Positions 45,194-54,179 of a stretch of 64,000 nucleotides of DNA are shown in pieces. A program made the translations under genes and the position numbers. The DNA is from Paraburkholderia susongensis (GTDB lineage: Bacteria > Pseudomonadota > Gammaproteobacteria > Burkholderiales > Burkholderiaceae): positions 310,001-374,000 of the forward strand of contig NZ_FXAT01000005.1 in NCBI RefSeq assembly GCF_900177725.1. The letters are read 5' to 3'. The notes under the pieces were generated by a model that saw only the letters and a program-made list of their open reading frames with translations, did no database searches and was not told where the DNA came from. The number at the start of each line of letters is the position of its first letter. The first letter of the stretch is position 1.

Positions 45194-47314
45194 CTACCAC
45201 TCGACGCACGCCTGTCGCACGCGTTCGATCGACGCCGCCCAATCCTCGTCCGGCGCGCGGCGAAACAGGCGCAGGGTATGCGGATACCACGGCGAGTCGT
45301 CGCGCTCGTGCATCCAGCGCCAGTCGACATCCCGTTCGGGCAGCATGACCCAGCATGGCTTGCCGAGCGACGCGGCCAGATGCGCGATGGACGTATCGAC
45401 GCAAATCACGAGATCGAGTTGTGCGACGATGGCCGCGCTGTCCGCGAAATCCGTCACGCCAGTACCCAGATCGAGCAACGGTTGCGTGGCAGGCGGATTG
45501 CGCGCTTCGTCCTCGCCCTGCCCTTTCTGCAGACTCACGAAGCTCAGGCCCGGCACACTCCAGAGCGGCGCAAGCGTGGCGAGCGACGGAATCGAGCGAT
45601 TCGCGTCGTTATGGTGCTTTGCGTTGCCTTTCCAGACCAGACCGATCCTGCGTCCTGGCGGCAGCTTCTCCAACGCCGGACGCCATTGTTCGACGAGCGC
45701 TGAATCGATCCTGAACCGTACGGGCCGCGGAATCGTATCGACGGTCGTACGCAAATACAGCGGCGCGCTCAGCGGACTCGTCCAGCAATCGTAGGTCGAT
45801 GCGCGTGCCAGCGCGACGCTGTGATCGAACACGGCATCCACACCGTCGACACTCGCCATCAGCCGATGCAGCGGCGGCACGCAGGCAAACGCGACATGCG
45901 CGGCGCCTTGCGCCTTCAGCAACGCAAGATAGCGGCCGAACTGCAGCATGTCGCCGAGACCATCTTCCTGCCAGACCAGCACGGACTTGCCGTCGAGCGC
46001 GCCGCCCGACCATTGCGGACAACTGAGCATCGCGCGGGTCTTGCGATGAATGAAATCGGGCTGCTCATAGCGGCTCTCGTACAGTTGCCAGCCTTCCTCG
46101 AAACGACCCATGCCAAGCAGCAGCACAGCCAGACCGAAACGCGCCTCACCGTAGTCGGCCCGCAACGCAAGCGCTTCGCGATATGCTTTCTCGGCCTCGG
46201 AGAATCGCCTGAGTTGCACCAGTGCATTGGCGAGGTTCGCATGCGCCTGCGCTAGTTGAGGAAATACTTCGAGCGCGTGCCGGAATGCCTCGATGGCTTC
46301 GGGAAAACGCTCGAACACACGCAGCACGCAACCGAGATTGTTGTGCGCATGCGCGAGGCCCGGTTGCCAACGAATCGCGTCACGGTAAGCCTGCTCGGCC
46401 AACGCGAAACGCTCCTGTTTGAACAGTGCAATGCCCAGGTTGTAGTACGCCTCGGCATAGTGCTCACGATGAGCGATCGCTTCTCGATAAGCCGCTTCCG
46501 CTTCGGACACCCGTGCGAGATCCATCAGCACCGCACCGAGATTAAGATGAGCCTCCGCGTAATCGGGCCGGATAGCCAACGCGAGCCGGCAGGCCAGCTC
46601 GGCCTCCGCGAGCCGCTGCGTGGCCTTCAGCACGCCGCCGAGATTGTTGAGCGCTTCCGGATACTGCGGCTTGAGCGTCAGCGCCTCGCGATACGCCGCG
46701 TCCGCTTCGGCGAGGCGTCCGAGTTCCATCAGCACACTGCCGAGGTTGTTGTGCACCTCCGCGTGACCGTGCAAGCCGAGCAGCGCATGACGATAAGCCG
46801 CTTCCGCTTCATGCGGGCGGCGCAGATCGCGCAGCACGATACCGTGGCTGTAATGCGCCTCGGCATGGCTGGGGCGAAGCGTCACCGCCTGACGATGCGA
46901 CGCCTCCGCTTCGTCTTGGTAGCCGAGCCCGTAGAGCACGCAGCCCAATTGATGATGCGCGTCGGCGTCGAGCGGGCGCAGCGACACCAGTTGCCGATAC
47001 ATCGCTTTCGCCGCGGAAAGACGGCCGAGCGATCGGAACAGTGAGCCGAGACTTGCGTACACGTCGGCGTAATCGGGTTTCAGACGCAGGCATTGGCGCC
47101 AATAGTTCTCCGCGTCCGTCACCCGATGCAACATGAACGAGCACGCACCGGCAATATTCAGTACATCGGCTCGCCGGTCGTTCGGCAAGGCCGTGTCGTC
47201 GAGCAACGGCAAGACGAGCGGCAACGCGTCGGCGAACTGTCCGGCCGAACACAACGAGACGGCCCGCTGGGTGATATCGGCGATCGAAGAGGCAAGCGTC
47301 TGCGTGGGCGTCAT
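45194..47314 (-). CDS. TPR-repeat protein with a glycosyltransferase-like C-terminal domain
   Basis: 706 aa from the ATG encoding MTPTQTLASSIAD. About a dozen TPR units run from residue 40 to about 420, with the repeated pattern AEAHLNLG-VLMDL--EAEAAYREA. The C-terminal 280 residues start at GWQLYESRYEQPDF and contain VWQEDGLGDMLQFGRYL, RIGLVWKGN, PSLATLAPLW and VDTSIAHLAASLGKPCWVMLP. These match the glycosyltransferase-9-like domain often fused to TPRs in proteobacteria. It may glycosylate proteins or build surface glycans; activity is unproven. No signal peptide. It is divergent from the DUF2946 gene across 230 bp. Confidence 0.88.
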   Translation of the reverse strand: MTPTQTLASSIADITQRAVSLCSAGQFADALPLVLPLLDDTALPNDRRADVLNIAGACSFMLHRVTDAENYWRQCLRLKPDYADVYASLGSLFRSLGRLSAAKAMYRQLVSLRPLDADAHHQLGCVLYGLGYQDEAEASHRQAVTLRPSHAEAHYSHGIVLRDLRRPHEAEAAYRHALLGLHGHAEVHNNLGSVLMELGRLAEADAAYREALTLKPQYPEALNNLGGVLKATQRLAEAELACRLALAIRPDYAEAHLNLGAVLMDLARVSEAEAAYREAIAHREHYAEAYYNLGIALFKQERFALAEQAYRDAIRWQPGLAHAHNNLGCVLRVFERFPEAIEAFRHALEVFPQLAQAHANLANALVQLRRFSEAEKAYREALALRADYGEARFGLAVLLLGMGRFEEGWQLYESRYEQPDFIHRKTRAMLSCPQWSGGALDGKSVLVWQEDGLGDMLQFGRYLALLKAQGAAHVAFACVPPLHRLMASVDGVDAVFDHSVALARASTYDCWTSPLSAPLYLRTTVDTIPRPVRFRIDSALVEQWRPALEKLPPGRRIGLVWKGNAKHHNDANRSIPSLATLAPLWSVPGLSFVSLQKGQGEDEARNPPATQPLLDLGTGVTDFADSAAIVAQLDLVICVDTSIAHLAASLGKPCWVMLPERDVDWRWMHERDDSPWYPHTLRLFRRAPDEDWAASIERVRQACVEW

Positions 47315-47545
47315 GGGTCGTGGCGATGGAAATCGCTGTGTTCCAGCGTTGTTTCGTCGGTGTTCCCGCGATGCGCGTCGAGCGGCGGCGCACCTCGGGT
47401 GATCCCACAGCGTAAGTGATCCGGCGCCGCGCCAGCGCTTCGAAATGAGCGGCTTTTTGCCGTCTAATCCGCCGCTATACCTGTCATCACGAAAGAAAAG
47501 ATCGTACGGCGGTGATAGAATCGCCCCGTCTTTATTTCGACCATC

Positions 47546-47956
47546 ATGACTCCACGCTCCCGCAACCGCATGACCGCATGGCTTGGCCTCGTCGCCATGT
47601 GGCTCGTCGTGTTCGCGCCGCTCGTGAGTCAGTTGCTTGCGTCGAGCCGCGCGCACGAGCCCATTGCCGCGCTCTGTTCGGCGCTGCATCCGTCCGGCGC
47701 GGGCGATGCGAGCGACGCGGGCATCGTTGCTCAAACGGGCCAGGCGCCGGTGCATCTGAGCCACGACGATGCGTTCGGCGCCTGCGGCTACTGTCATCTG
47801 CTCGAACATCACGTCGCGATGCCGGCGCTCGCCGCCGTCGAACCTCTGGCCGCCCTGCTGCTCGCCAGCACTGCACCGCCCACGCTGTCCACCCGCTTCA
47901 CGCCGCTTGGCGCGTTCCCGTCGGGACGTCCACGAGCCCCACCTGTCGTTTCCTGA
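47546..47956 (+). CDS. DUF2946 family protein
   Basis: 136 aa. One N-terminal hydrophobic segment (about 10-33, WLGLVAMWLVVFAPLVSQLL) acts as a signal anchor or signal peptide. The hallmark ACGYCHLLEHH (about 80-90) has two Cys and three His in a metal-binding arrangement. A second hydrophobic stretch follows. The C-terminus is Pro/Arg-rich. DUF2946 proteins often lie beside TonB receptors and PepSY proteins linked to copper; a small periplasmic copper-binding role is plausible but not shown. It is 82 bp upstream of the TonB receptor gene. Confidence 0.82.
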   Translation: MTPRSRNRMTAWLGLVAMWLVVFAPLVSQLLASSRAHEPIAALCSALHPSGAGDASDAGIVAQTGQAPVHLSHDDAFGACGYCHLLEHHVAMPALAAVEPLAALLLASTAPPTLSTRFTPLGAFPSGRPRAPPVVS

Positions 47957-48038
47957 TCGCTGCCGGTTCTGATCGCACGTTCGTCGCCTCCGCCGACGAC
48001 GCCTGCGCTCGCCTGTTCAACGCATCGAGGAAACGTTC

Positions 48039-50426
48039 ATGCTCAACTTCGCCCTGCGAAGGCTGTCCTTTTGCGTCCGCCGTGGCGCTGGTTTTTCCGC
48101 TTATCGCGCGGTTCATCGCGCCGCTCGCCGGTCCGCTCATTGGCCGATTCTCGTTCCGGCGCTCGTGCCGGCCTTCGTCGCCTCGCCCGCGCGAGCGGAC
48201 GACGCGAACCCCGACTCCACGCTGCCCACTGTCAGCGTCAGCGCGAGTGCGAGCACGAGCGCGGCAGCGCCCGCGGTCGATCCGAACCTGCCCGCGTCCG
48301 TCGAGACCGTCACGCGCGATCAGTTCGCCAACTGGAATGTCGTCAACACCGAGGACGTGCTCAAGTACATGCCGAATCTGGCCGTGCGCAAGCGCTTTAT
48401 CGGCGATCTGAATTCGATCATCGCCGTACGCGGCACGAGCAATACGCAAAGCGCGCGCGGCCTCGTCTATGCGGACGGTTTGATGCTGAGCAATCTGCTC
48501 GGCAATAGCTATTCGTTTCCGCCGCGCTGGTCGATGGTGTTTCCCGACGAGATCCAGCAGGTCGACGTAATCTACGGGCCGTTTTCCGCGCTGTATCCGG
48601 GCAATTCGCTCGGCGCGACGGTGCTCATCAGCACGCGCATGCCGAAGCAGTTCGAGGCCAACGCGGACGTGAAGGCGTTTACGCAGCACTTCAGCCTGTT
48701 CGGCGTGAACCAGAGCTTCAACGGCAGCGAGGCGAGCGCGTCGATTGGCGACCGGGTCGGCAAGTTCTCGTATCTGCTCGGCGTGAATCATCTCGAGAAC
48801 ACGAGCCAGCCGCTGCAATTCGCCACACTCGCGCAATCGGGCACCCCCGCGAAAGCGGGCGACACGCCCGTCACCGGCGCGTACTTTTACAACAACCAGA
48901 CCAATACGCCGACGGCCGTGCTCGGCGTGAACGGCGAAGGCATCGAGCACACGGTGCAGGACCAGTTCAAGCTGAAAATGCAGTACGACTTCACGCCGAC
49001 GCTGCAAGCCGGCTTCACGCTCGGCTACTGGCACCAGACCTACGACAGCCAGACGTCGACTTTCCTGCGCGATGCGAACGGCAACCCCGTGTATAGCGGC
49101 AACGTGTCGATCGGCGGCTACCATTACACGATTCCCGCGGCTGCCCTTGCGCCGAGCTTCGGCCACAGCGAAAACTGGCTCTATGGCGTCTCGCTAAAAA
49201 CACGCAACGCCACGGGCTGGAATGGCGAAGCGATCGCGTCGTACTACGACATCGGCAATAGCGTGGCGCGCACCGCGAATGCGGGCGGCCCGGGCAACGG
49301 CCCCGGCACGGTGCTGTTCGGCGACGGCACTGGCTGGAAAACGCTCGATCTGCGCGGCACGTACACTCCCGTCTCAACTCAGGCAGGACTCGGCAATCAC
49401 GCGCTGAGCTTCGGCTATCACTACGACAACTACTTTCTCGACAACCAGAGCTACAACACCCTGAACTGGCGGGACGGCGACGCGGCGTCGTTCGCCAACG
49501 CATTCACCGGCAAGACGCAGACCCAGGCGCTCTATGCGCAGGACGCGTGGCGTTTTCTGCCGCGCTGGAAGCTCGTCTACGGCGTGCGCTATGAAGACTG
49601 GCAAGCCTACGATGGCGCGCAATCGCTACCGGGCCAGACCATTGCGTACAGCGACGCGAGCCAGCGCCACTTCTCGCCGAAAGCCTCGCTGTCGTTCGAC
49701 GTCAGCGATGATCTTGTCTTGCGCGCCTCGATTGGCCGCGCCTACCGCTTCCCGACGGTAAGCGAACTGTTCCAGGGGCAAATCAACGGCTCCGCGATCG
49801 TCAACAACAATCCGCATCTGCAACCCGAAGACGATCTTTCGAAAGAACTGAGCGCCGAATGGGCGCACTGGAATGGCGTTTTCCGCTTCTCTCTGTTTCA
49901 GGACGACGTCAAGAACACGATCTTCAGTCAGACCGACACGACCGTGATTCCCAACGTGACGAACTTCCAGAACATCGGCAAGGTGCGCTCGCGCGGCGTC
50001 GAGACGAGTTATTCCGGCGAGGATGTCATGGTGCGCGGCCTCGATCTGCTCGCAAGCGTCGCTTATACGCAGTCGAAGATCATCGCCAATGCGCAGAACC
50101 CGGCGACAGTCGGCAAGTACTTTTACCGCATTCCACTGTGGCGCGCCAATATTGCCGCGACCTATCACTTCGATGCGCGCTCGGCCTTGACGCTCGCCGC
50201 GCGCTATTCGGGCCGCCAGTACAACACGCTCACGAATACCGACACGAACCCCAATGTATTTGGCGGCACCAGTACGTACACGGTCGCGGATGTGAAGTTC
50301 ACGTTCAAGCCAACCCGGATCAGTGAAATCGGTATTGGCGTCGACAACCTCTTCGATGCGCGCTACTTCGTCTACCACCCCTATCCGGGCCGCACGTTCT
50401 ATGCGGAAGCGAAGCTGCGCTTGTGA
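48039..50426 (+). CDS. TonB-dependent outer-membrane receptor, probable metal (copper) uptake
   Basis: 795 aa with GAGGA before the ATG. A long signal region ends near residue 53 (FVASPARA-DD). A Ser/Ala-rich linker precedes the plug domain (VNTEDVLKYMPNLAVRK, VRGTSNTQSARGLVYADG, VIYGPFSALYPGNSLGATV). The beta-barrel follows and ends NLFDARYFVYHPYPGRTFYAEAKLRL in parts, with a terminal hydrophobic residue. The neighbours DUF2946 and a PepSY protein with a His/Met-rich loop suggest copper, as in the OprC locus of Pseudomonas. I do not see the CxxxM copper site reported for OprC, so iron-chelate or other metal transport is also possible. Confidence 0.9.
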   Translation: MLNFALRRLSFCVRRGAGFSAYRAVHRAARRSAHWPILVPALVPAFVASPARADDANPDSTLPTVSVSASASTSAAAPAVDPNLPASVETVTRDQFANWNVVNTEDVLKYMPNLAVRKRFIGDLNSIIAVRGTSNTQSARGLVYADGLMLSNLLGNSYSFPPRWSMVFPDEIQQVDVIYGPFSALYPGNSLGATVLISTRMPKQFEANADVKAFTQHFSLFGVNQSFNGSEASASIGDRVGKFSYLLGVNHLENTSQPLQFATLAQSGTPAKAGDTPVTGAYFYNNQTNTPTAVLGVNGEGIEHTVQDQFKLKMQYDFTPTLQAGFTLGYWHQTYDSQTSTFLRDANGNPVYSGNVSIGGYHYTIPAAALAPSFGHSENWLYGVSLKTRNATGWNGEAIASYYDIGNSVARTANAGGPGNGPGTVLFGDGTGWKTLDLRGTYTPVSTQAGLGNHALSFGYHYDNYFLDNQSYNTLNWRDGDAASFANAFTGKTQTQALYAQDAWRFLPRWKLVYGVRYEDWQAYDGAQSLPGQTIAYSDASQRHFSPKASLSFDVSDDLVLRASIGRAYRFPTVSELFQGQINGSAIVNNNPHLQPEDDLSKELSAEWAHWNGVFRFSLFQDDVKNTIFSQTDTTVIPNVTNFQNIGKVRSRGVETSYSGEDVMVRGLDLLASVAYTQSKIIANAQNPATVGKYFYRIPLWRANIAATYHFDARSALTLAARYSGRQYNTLTNTDTNPNVFGGTSTYTVADVKFTFKPTRISEIGIGVDNLFDARYFVYHPYPGRTFYAEAKLRL

Positions 50427-50499
50427 ACGCGGCATGAGCGCGAAATGAGCGCTTCATGAACGCCAACTGATCGATTTAATTTGCCCGATGAGGATTTCC

Positions 50500-52023
50500 A
50501 TGTCCACGACTCACGCCGCCGAACGCATGCGCGCCGCGAACCGCCCAACTCCAGGCGCCACTGCCAGCCCGGCCCACCCAGGTTACAGAACGCTGTGGCG
50601 CTGGCATTTTTACGCGGGCCTTTTCGTGATGCCCTTTCTGCTCGTGCTGGCTATCACCGGCACGCTGTACTGTTTCCAGCCGCAGATCGAACCGCTGCTA
50701 TACCGGCAGCGCCTGATCGTCGCACCGCAAGCGGTGCCGAAGCTGTCCGAAAACGCGCTGCTCGCTAGAGCGCGCGCGGCGATGCCGCCCAATTCCGTCG
50801 CGGCGACCGCGGCTATCACGAGCGACCCGCAACGCAGTGCCGAATTCGTTTTTCGTCTCGCGGACGGCACGCAACAAAGCGTCTATCTGAATCCGTACAA
50901 CGGCGAGGTATTGGGCACGCTGAGCGTCGAGCGCCGTTTCATGCAGGTGGATCGCATGCTGCATCGCAAGCTGCTGCTCGGCAAACCCGGCGAATTACTC
51001 ATGGAATTGGCGGCATGCTGGACGCTCGTGATGATCGGCACTGGTATCGCGCTCTGGTGGCCGCGCGGAAAGACTGGTTTCCGCGCTGCGCTGTTGCCGC
51101 GCTTCTCGCTGCAAGGGCGCCCACTGTGGAAAAGCATCCACGCGACGCTCGGCATCTGGCTCGCGCTCGGCGCGCTCGCATTCGTGCTGACGGGCTTGCC
51201 GTGGACCGGCTCGTGGGGCAAGCAGTTCAAGGCGTTCGCGACAGCCACGCATCTCGGCGCGCCGCCGGGCGCATGGGGTGGCCTGGCGCTGCGCTCCGCG
51301 CTGCCGGGCGCGCACGCGGACCACGCCGCCACGACGGATGCACAGGCAACGAGCGGCGCGCATGACGTGCATGACGTGCATGCCGGGATGGACTCGATGC
51401 CCGGCATGGTCATGGACGATCTGCCGTTGCCGCTCAAGCCATGGGCCGCCGGCAACGCACGTGTGCCTGTTTCTGCCGATGCGGCCGGCGACGCGCAAGC
51501 CCTCTCGCTCGGGCACATCGTCGCGCTCGCGGCCTCTCTCGGCATCACCGACGGCTACAACATCGTGCTGCCCAACTCGGCAAGCGGCGTCTACACCATT
51601 TCATATTTCCCAGGGAATCCGAAAGATGAGCGCACGCTGTATGTCGATCAATACAGTGGCGCCGTGCTGAAAGACATCCGCTACGGCGACTACGGCGCAA
51701 TCGCGAAAGCCGTGTCGTACGGCACGTCGTTGCATATGGGCCGCTATTTCGGCGTCGCGAACCAGCTTCTGTGCGCGGCGATTTCCCTCGGCCTCGCCGC
51801 GCTCGCCGTGACCGGCTGCGTGATGTGGTGGAAGCGGCGCCCCCAACACTCGCTCGGCGCGCCGTCGCGTGAACGCGCCGCGCCGCCGTTGCTCGGCTGG
51901 AAAACCGGCCTCATCCTGCTCGGCGCCGTCTTTCCGCTGATGGGCGCGACGCTCGTCGCGGTATGGCTGATCGACTGGCTGGTCTTCGGCCGCACCAGGC
52001 GGGACCTGAACCGCGCCGTCTAA
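50500..52023 (+). CDS. PepSY-domain membrane protein with a His/Met-rich loop
   Basis: 507 aa from the second ATG, chosen because GAGGA lies six bases before it. PepSY-associated membrane features are LWRWHFYAGLFVMPFLLVLAITG in the first helix, the periplasmic PepSY-like domain (about 60-170), further helices near 175-195, 225-245, 420-445 and 470-490, and VMWWKRRP in the C-terminal half. Between about residues 272 and 306 is a loop with HADHAATT and HDVHDVHAGMDSMPGMVM, a clear metal-binding composition typical of copper proteins. PiuB-type proteins reduce or release metal after TonB-dependent uptake. It is 73 bp after the receptor gene and probably co-transcribed. Confidence 0.9.
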   Translation: MSTTHAAERMRAANRPTPGATASPAHPGYRTLWRWHFYAGLFVMPFLLVLAITGTLYCFQPQIEPLLYRQRLIVAPQAVPKLSENALLARARAAMPPNSVAATAAITSDPQRSAEFVFRLADGTQQSVYLNPYNGEVLGTLSVERRFMQVDRMLHRKLLLGKPGELLMELAACWTLVMIGTGIALWWPRGKTGFRAALLPRFSLQGRPLWKSIHATLGIWLALGALAFVLTGLPWTGSWGKQFKAFATATHLGAPPGAWGGLALRSALPGAHADHAATTDAQATSGAHDVHDVHAGMDSMPGMVMDDLPLPLKPWAAGNARVPVSADAAGDAQALSLGHIVALAASLGITDGYNIVLPNSASGVYTISYFPGNPKDERTLYVDQYSGAVLKDIRYGDYGAIAKAVSYGTSLHMGRYFGVANQLLCAAISLGLAALAVTGCVMWWKRRPQHSLGAPSRERAAPPLLGWKTGLILLGAVFPLMGATLVAVWLIDWLVFGRTRRDLNRAV

Positions 52024-52051
52024 CCCAGCCGCGCTGCTTGCACTGCCTGCA

Positions 52052-52087
52052 CGTTTACGATATATTTTGCTCGTTTATGATCGTTTT
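52052..52087. promoter_or_regulatory. Phased CGTTT repeats before the DeoR-type regulator
   Basis: CGTTTA at 52052-52057, CGTTTA at 52072-52077 and CGTTTT at 52082-52087, spaced 20 and 10 bp (whole helical turns), in a local AT-rich patch. DeoR/GlpR proteins bind short CGTT-type repeats, so this may be an autoregulatory operator. Confidence 0.5.
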
Positions 52088-52111
52088 ATACCGGTCGAAC
52101 GAGGAGAGACG

Positions 52112-52906
52112 ATGCAGCGAACGCGAGAGGAAGCCATCAACGGGCTGCTGCCCGAGCAGCGCGAGGCGCTCATTCTGGAGCGGCTGCGCACGCACGGCCG
52201 CGTGCTGGCGGCGGAACTCGCCGCCGAGCTGCAGACCTCGGAGCACACGGTGCGCCGCCATCTGCGCGACCTGGCCGGCCAGGGGCACTGCAAGCGCGTC
52301 TACGGTGGCGCGCTGGTGGTCTCGCCCGCCGACAAACCCGCCGCGGTCCGCATGCACGAAGCCGTGGATCGCAAGGCGCGCCTCGCCGCGGCGGCCGCAT
52401 CGATCGTGCGCCCGAAGCAGATCATCCTGCTCGACGCGGGCTCCACGAACGTCGCGATTGCGGCGGCACTGCCCGAGAACGCGGATCTGACCGTCGTGAC
52501 GAATTCGCCCGAAGCCTGCGCGCGCTTGCTGAACCGGCCGGGCTTCGACGTGATACTCATTGGAGGACGCATTGCACGCGGTGCGGCCGGCTCGCTCGGC
52601 GCGACCGCGCTGCTGCAAATCCAGCAGATCCGCGCCGACCTGTGCTTCCTCGGCGCCTGCGCGCTCGATCCCGACGAAGGTGTCGCCGCGTTCGATGCCG
52701 AGGACGCCGAACTGAAACGCGCGATGGTGCAGGCAAGCAGCCAGATCGCGATCGCACTGACTTCCGAAAAGCTGATGACAGCCGCGCCGTTTGCCGTGGC
52801 GCCCACATCGGCGGTCGATTATCTGTTCGTCGAAGCCGATGTGCCGCGCGCGCGGCTCGCGAGCTTCGAGGCCGTCTGCGACAACGTGATGGCGGTGCGC
52901 CCATGA
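52112..52906 (+). CDS. DeoR/GlpR-family transcriptional regulator
   Basis: 264 aa from the ATG encoding MQRTREEAINGLL, with AGGAGAGACG before it. The N-terminal HTH has REALILERLRTHGRV, LQTSEHTVRRHLRDL and RVYGGALV (residues about 15-70). The sugar-phosphate-binding domain has ILLDAGSTNVAIA, VVTNSPEACARLL, IGGRIARGAAGSLG and DAEDAELKRAM, all typical of the family. It overlaps the MFS gene by 4 bases. The inducer is probably a sugar phosphate, which suggests the MFS partner handles a sugar or related compound. Confidence 0.93.
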   Translation: MQRTREEAINGLLPEQREALILERLRTHGRVLAAELAAELQTSEHTVRRHLRDLAGQGHCKRVYGGALVVSPADKPAAVRMHEAVDRKARLAAAAASIVRPKQIILLDAGSTNVAIAAALPENADLTVVTNSPEACARLLNRPGFDVILIGGRIARGAAGSLGATALLQIQQIRADLCFLGACALDPDEGVAAFDAEDAELKRAMVQASSQIAIALTSEKLMTAAPFAVAPTSAVDYLFVEADVPRARLASFEAVCDNVMAVRP

Positions 52907-54081
52907 CTTCGCCCGACGCCACGCTCATCAGGCCGCTCATCAGGCCCGTCAAGGAACGCATCGCGACGATCGGCGTCTTTCTCGCCAACGGCTTCGGCAT
53001 CGGCGCGTGGGCGGTCGAAGTGCCGCGCATCAAGGAAGGGCTGTCGCTTGGCGACGCATCGCTCGGCATTGCGCTGTTCTGTTTCGCGCTCGGCGCGATT
53101 GTCGCGATGCCGCTCGCGGGGCAACTGGCGCCGCGCTTCGGCAGCGGCCGGGCCACCGCGCTGCTCGGCGCGGCATTCGCAATCGCCTTGCCGCTGCCCG
53201 CGCTCGCGCCCGGCATGGCGACGCTTTGCATCGTGCTGTTCGTGCTGGGCGCGTCGAACGGCGCGCTCGATGTGTCGATGAACGGGCACGCCAGCGCAAT
53301 CGAAACACAGTGGCGCGCGCCGATCATGTCGTCGTTTCATGCGGCGTGGAGCGCGGGCGGACTGCTCGGCGCGGCGACAGGCGCGATGTTGCAAAAAAAC
53401 GGCGTCGGCGTGATCGGCGGGCTGCTGGCACCCGATATATTCATCGCACTCCTGATTGTTTTTACGGCGGTACTTGCATTGCGCGATGTCGGCCCGCGCG
53501 CGCACGCCGCGTCGAGCGGTTTCGCGTGGCCCGAGGGCGGCGTGATGAAGCTGGCGATGCTCGCGTTTCTCTGCATGCTCGTGGAAGGCGCGGTGGCCGA
53601 CTGGAGCGCCGTCTATCTGCGCTCGGCATTGAATCAGGAAGCGAGCGTTGCCGCGATCGGCTACTCGGCGTTTGCATTTTCGATGGCGGCCTGCCGGATT
53701 GCAGGCGATGCCTCAGTGCGCCGTTTCGGTTCGAGCAAGGTGGTCGCGCTCGGTGGTCTGATCGCGCTGGCCGGACTCGCGCTGGTCCTGAGCCTGCCGA
53801 CGGTGCTGACCGCGTGCGTCGGCTTCGCGATGGTCGGCGTCGGTCTCGCGAATATCGTTCCGGTCATTTTCAGCGCGGCGGGCCGCTCGAGCCCGATGCC
53901 CGCGGTCGGCGTCTCGATGGCGGCCACGGCTGGTTATGCGGGCTTTCTGATCGGGCCGCCGCTGATCGGCCTCGGCGCCGGCTGGCTCGGCCTGCGCGTC
54001 GCGTTATGCGTGCTCGTGATGGCGACGTTGATCGTGTCGCTGTTAGGCGGCAAGGCGGTGCGAAACGCGCAGACGGCATAG
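52903..54081 (+). CDS. MFS transporter, YbjJ-like
   Basis: 392 aa from the ATG overlapping the regulator's stop (ATGA). It is a short 12-helix MFS with GFGIGAWAVEVPRIKEG in helix 1, NGALDVSMNGHASAIE after helix 4, and SSFHAAWSAGGLLGAATGA in helix 5. These resemble E. coli YbjJ and relatives of unknown substrate. The coupling with a DeoR regulator is the only hint of function. Confidence 0.88.
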   Translation: MTSPDATLIRPLIRPVKERIATIGVFLANGFGIGAWAVEVPRIKEGLSLGDASLGIALFCFALGAIVAMPLAGQLAPRFGSGRATALLGAAFAIALPLPALAPGMATLCIVLFVLGASNGALDVSMNGHASAIETQWRAPIMSSFHAAWSAGGLLGAATGAMLQKNGVGVIGGLLAPDIFIALLIVFTAVLALRDVGPRAHAASSGFAWPEGGVMKLAMLAFLCMLVEGAVADWSAVYLRSALNQEASVAAIGYSAFAFSMAACRIAGDASVRRFGSSKVVALGGLIALAGLALVLSLPTVLTACVGFAMVGVGLANIVPVIFSAAGRSSPMPAVGVSMAATAGYAGFLIGPPLIGLGAGWLGLRVALCVLVMATLIVSLLGGKAVRNAQTA

Positions 54082-54130
54082 CGGGCAAGCCGGCTTTGCA
54101 ACCGTGCCGCTGCGCAGCGTGGCTGCGCAT

Positions 54131-54169
54131 GTGAAGCGCGCCTGTGAAGCACGCCCGTGAAGCACGTCT
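54131..54169. repeat. Three tandem 13-bp repeats between convergent genes
   Basis: Units GTGAAGCGCGCCT, GTGAAGCACGCCC and GTGAAGCACGTCT, head to tail, between the MFS and fatty acid hydroxylase genes. No terminator-like pairing is evident. Confidence 0.65.
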
Positions 54170-54179
54170 GCCCCAGGTC

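Noticed and set aside
47315..47812. N-terminal extension of the TPR protein
   Set aside because: It would run through the promoter region and the opposite-strand DUF2946 gene; the extension has no TPR or signal features.
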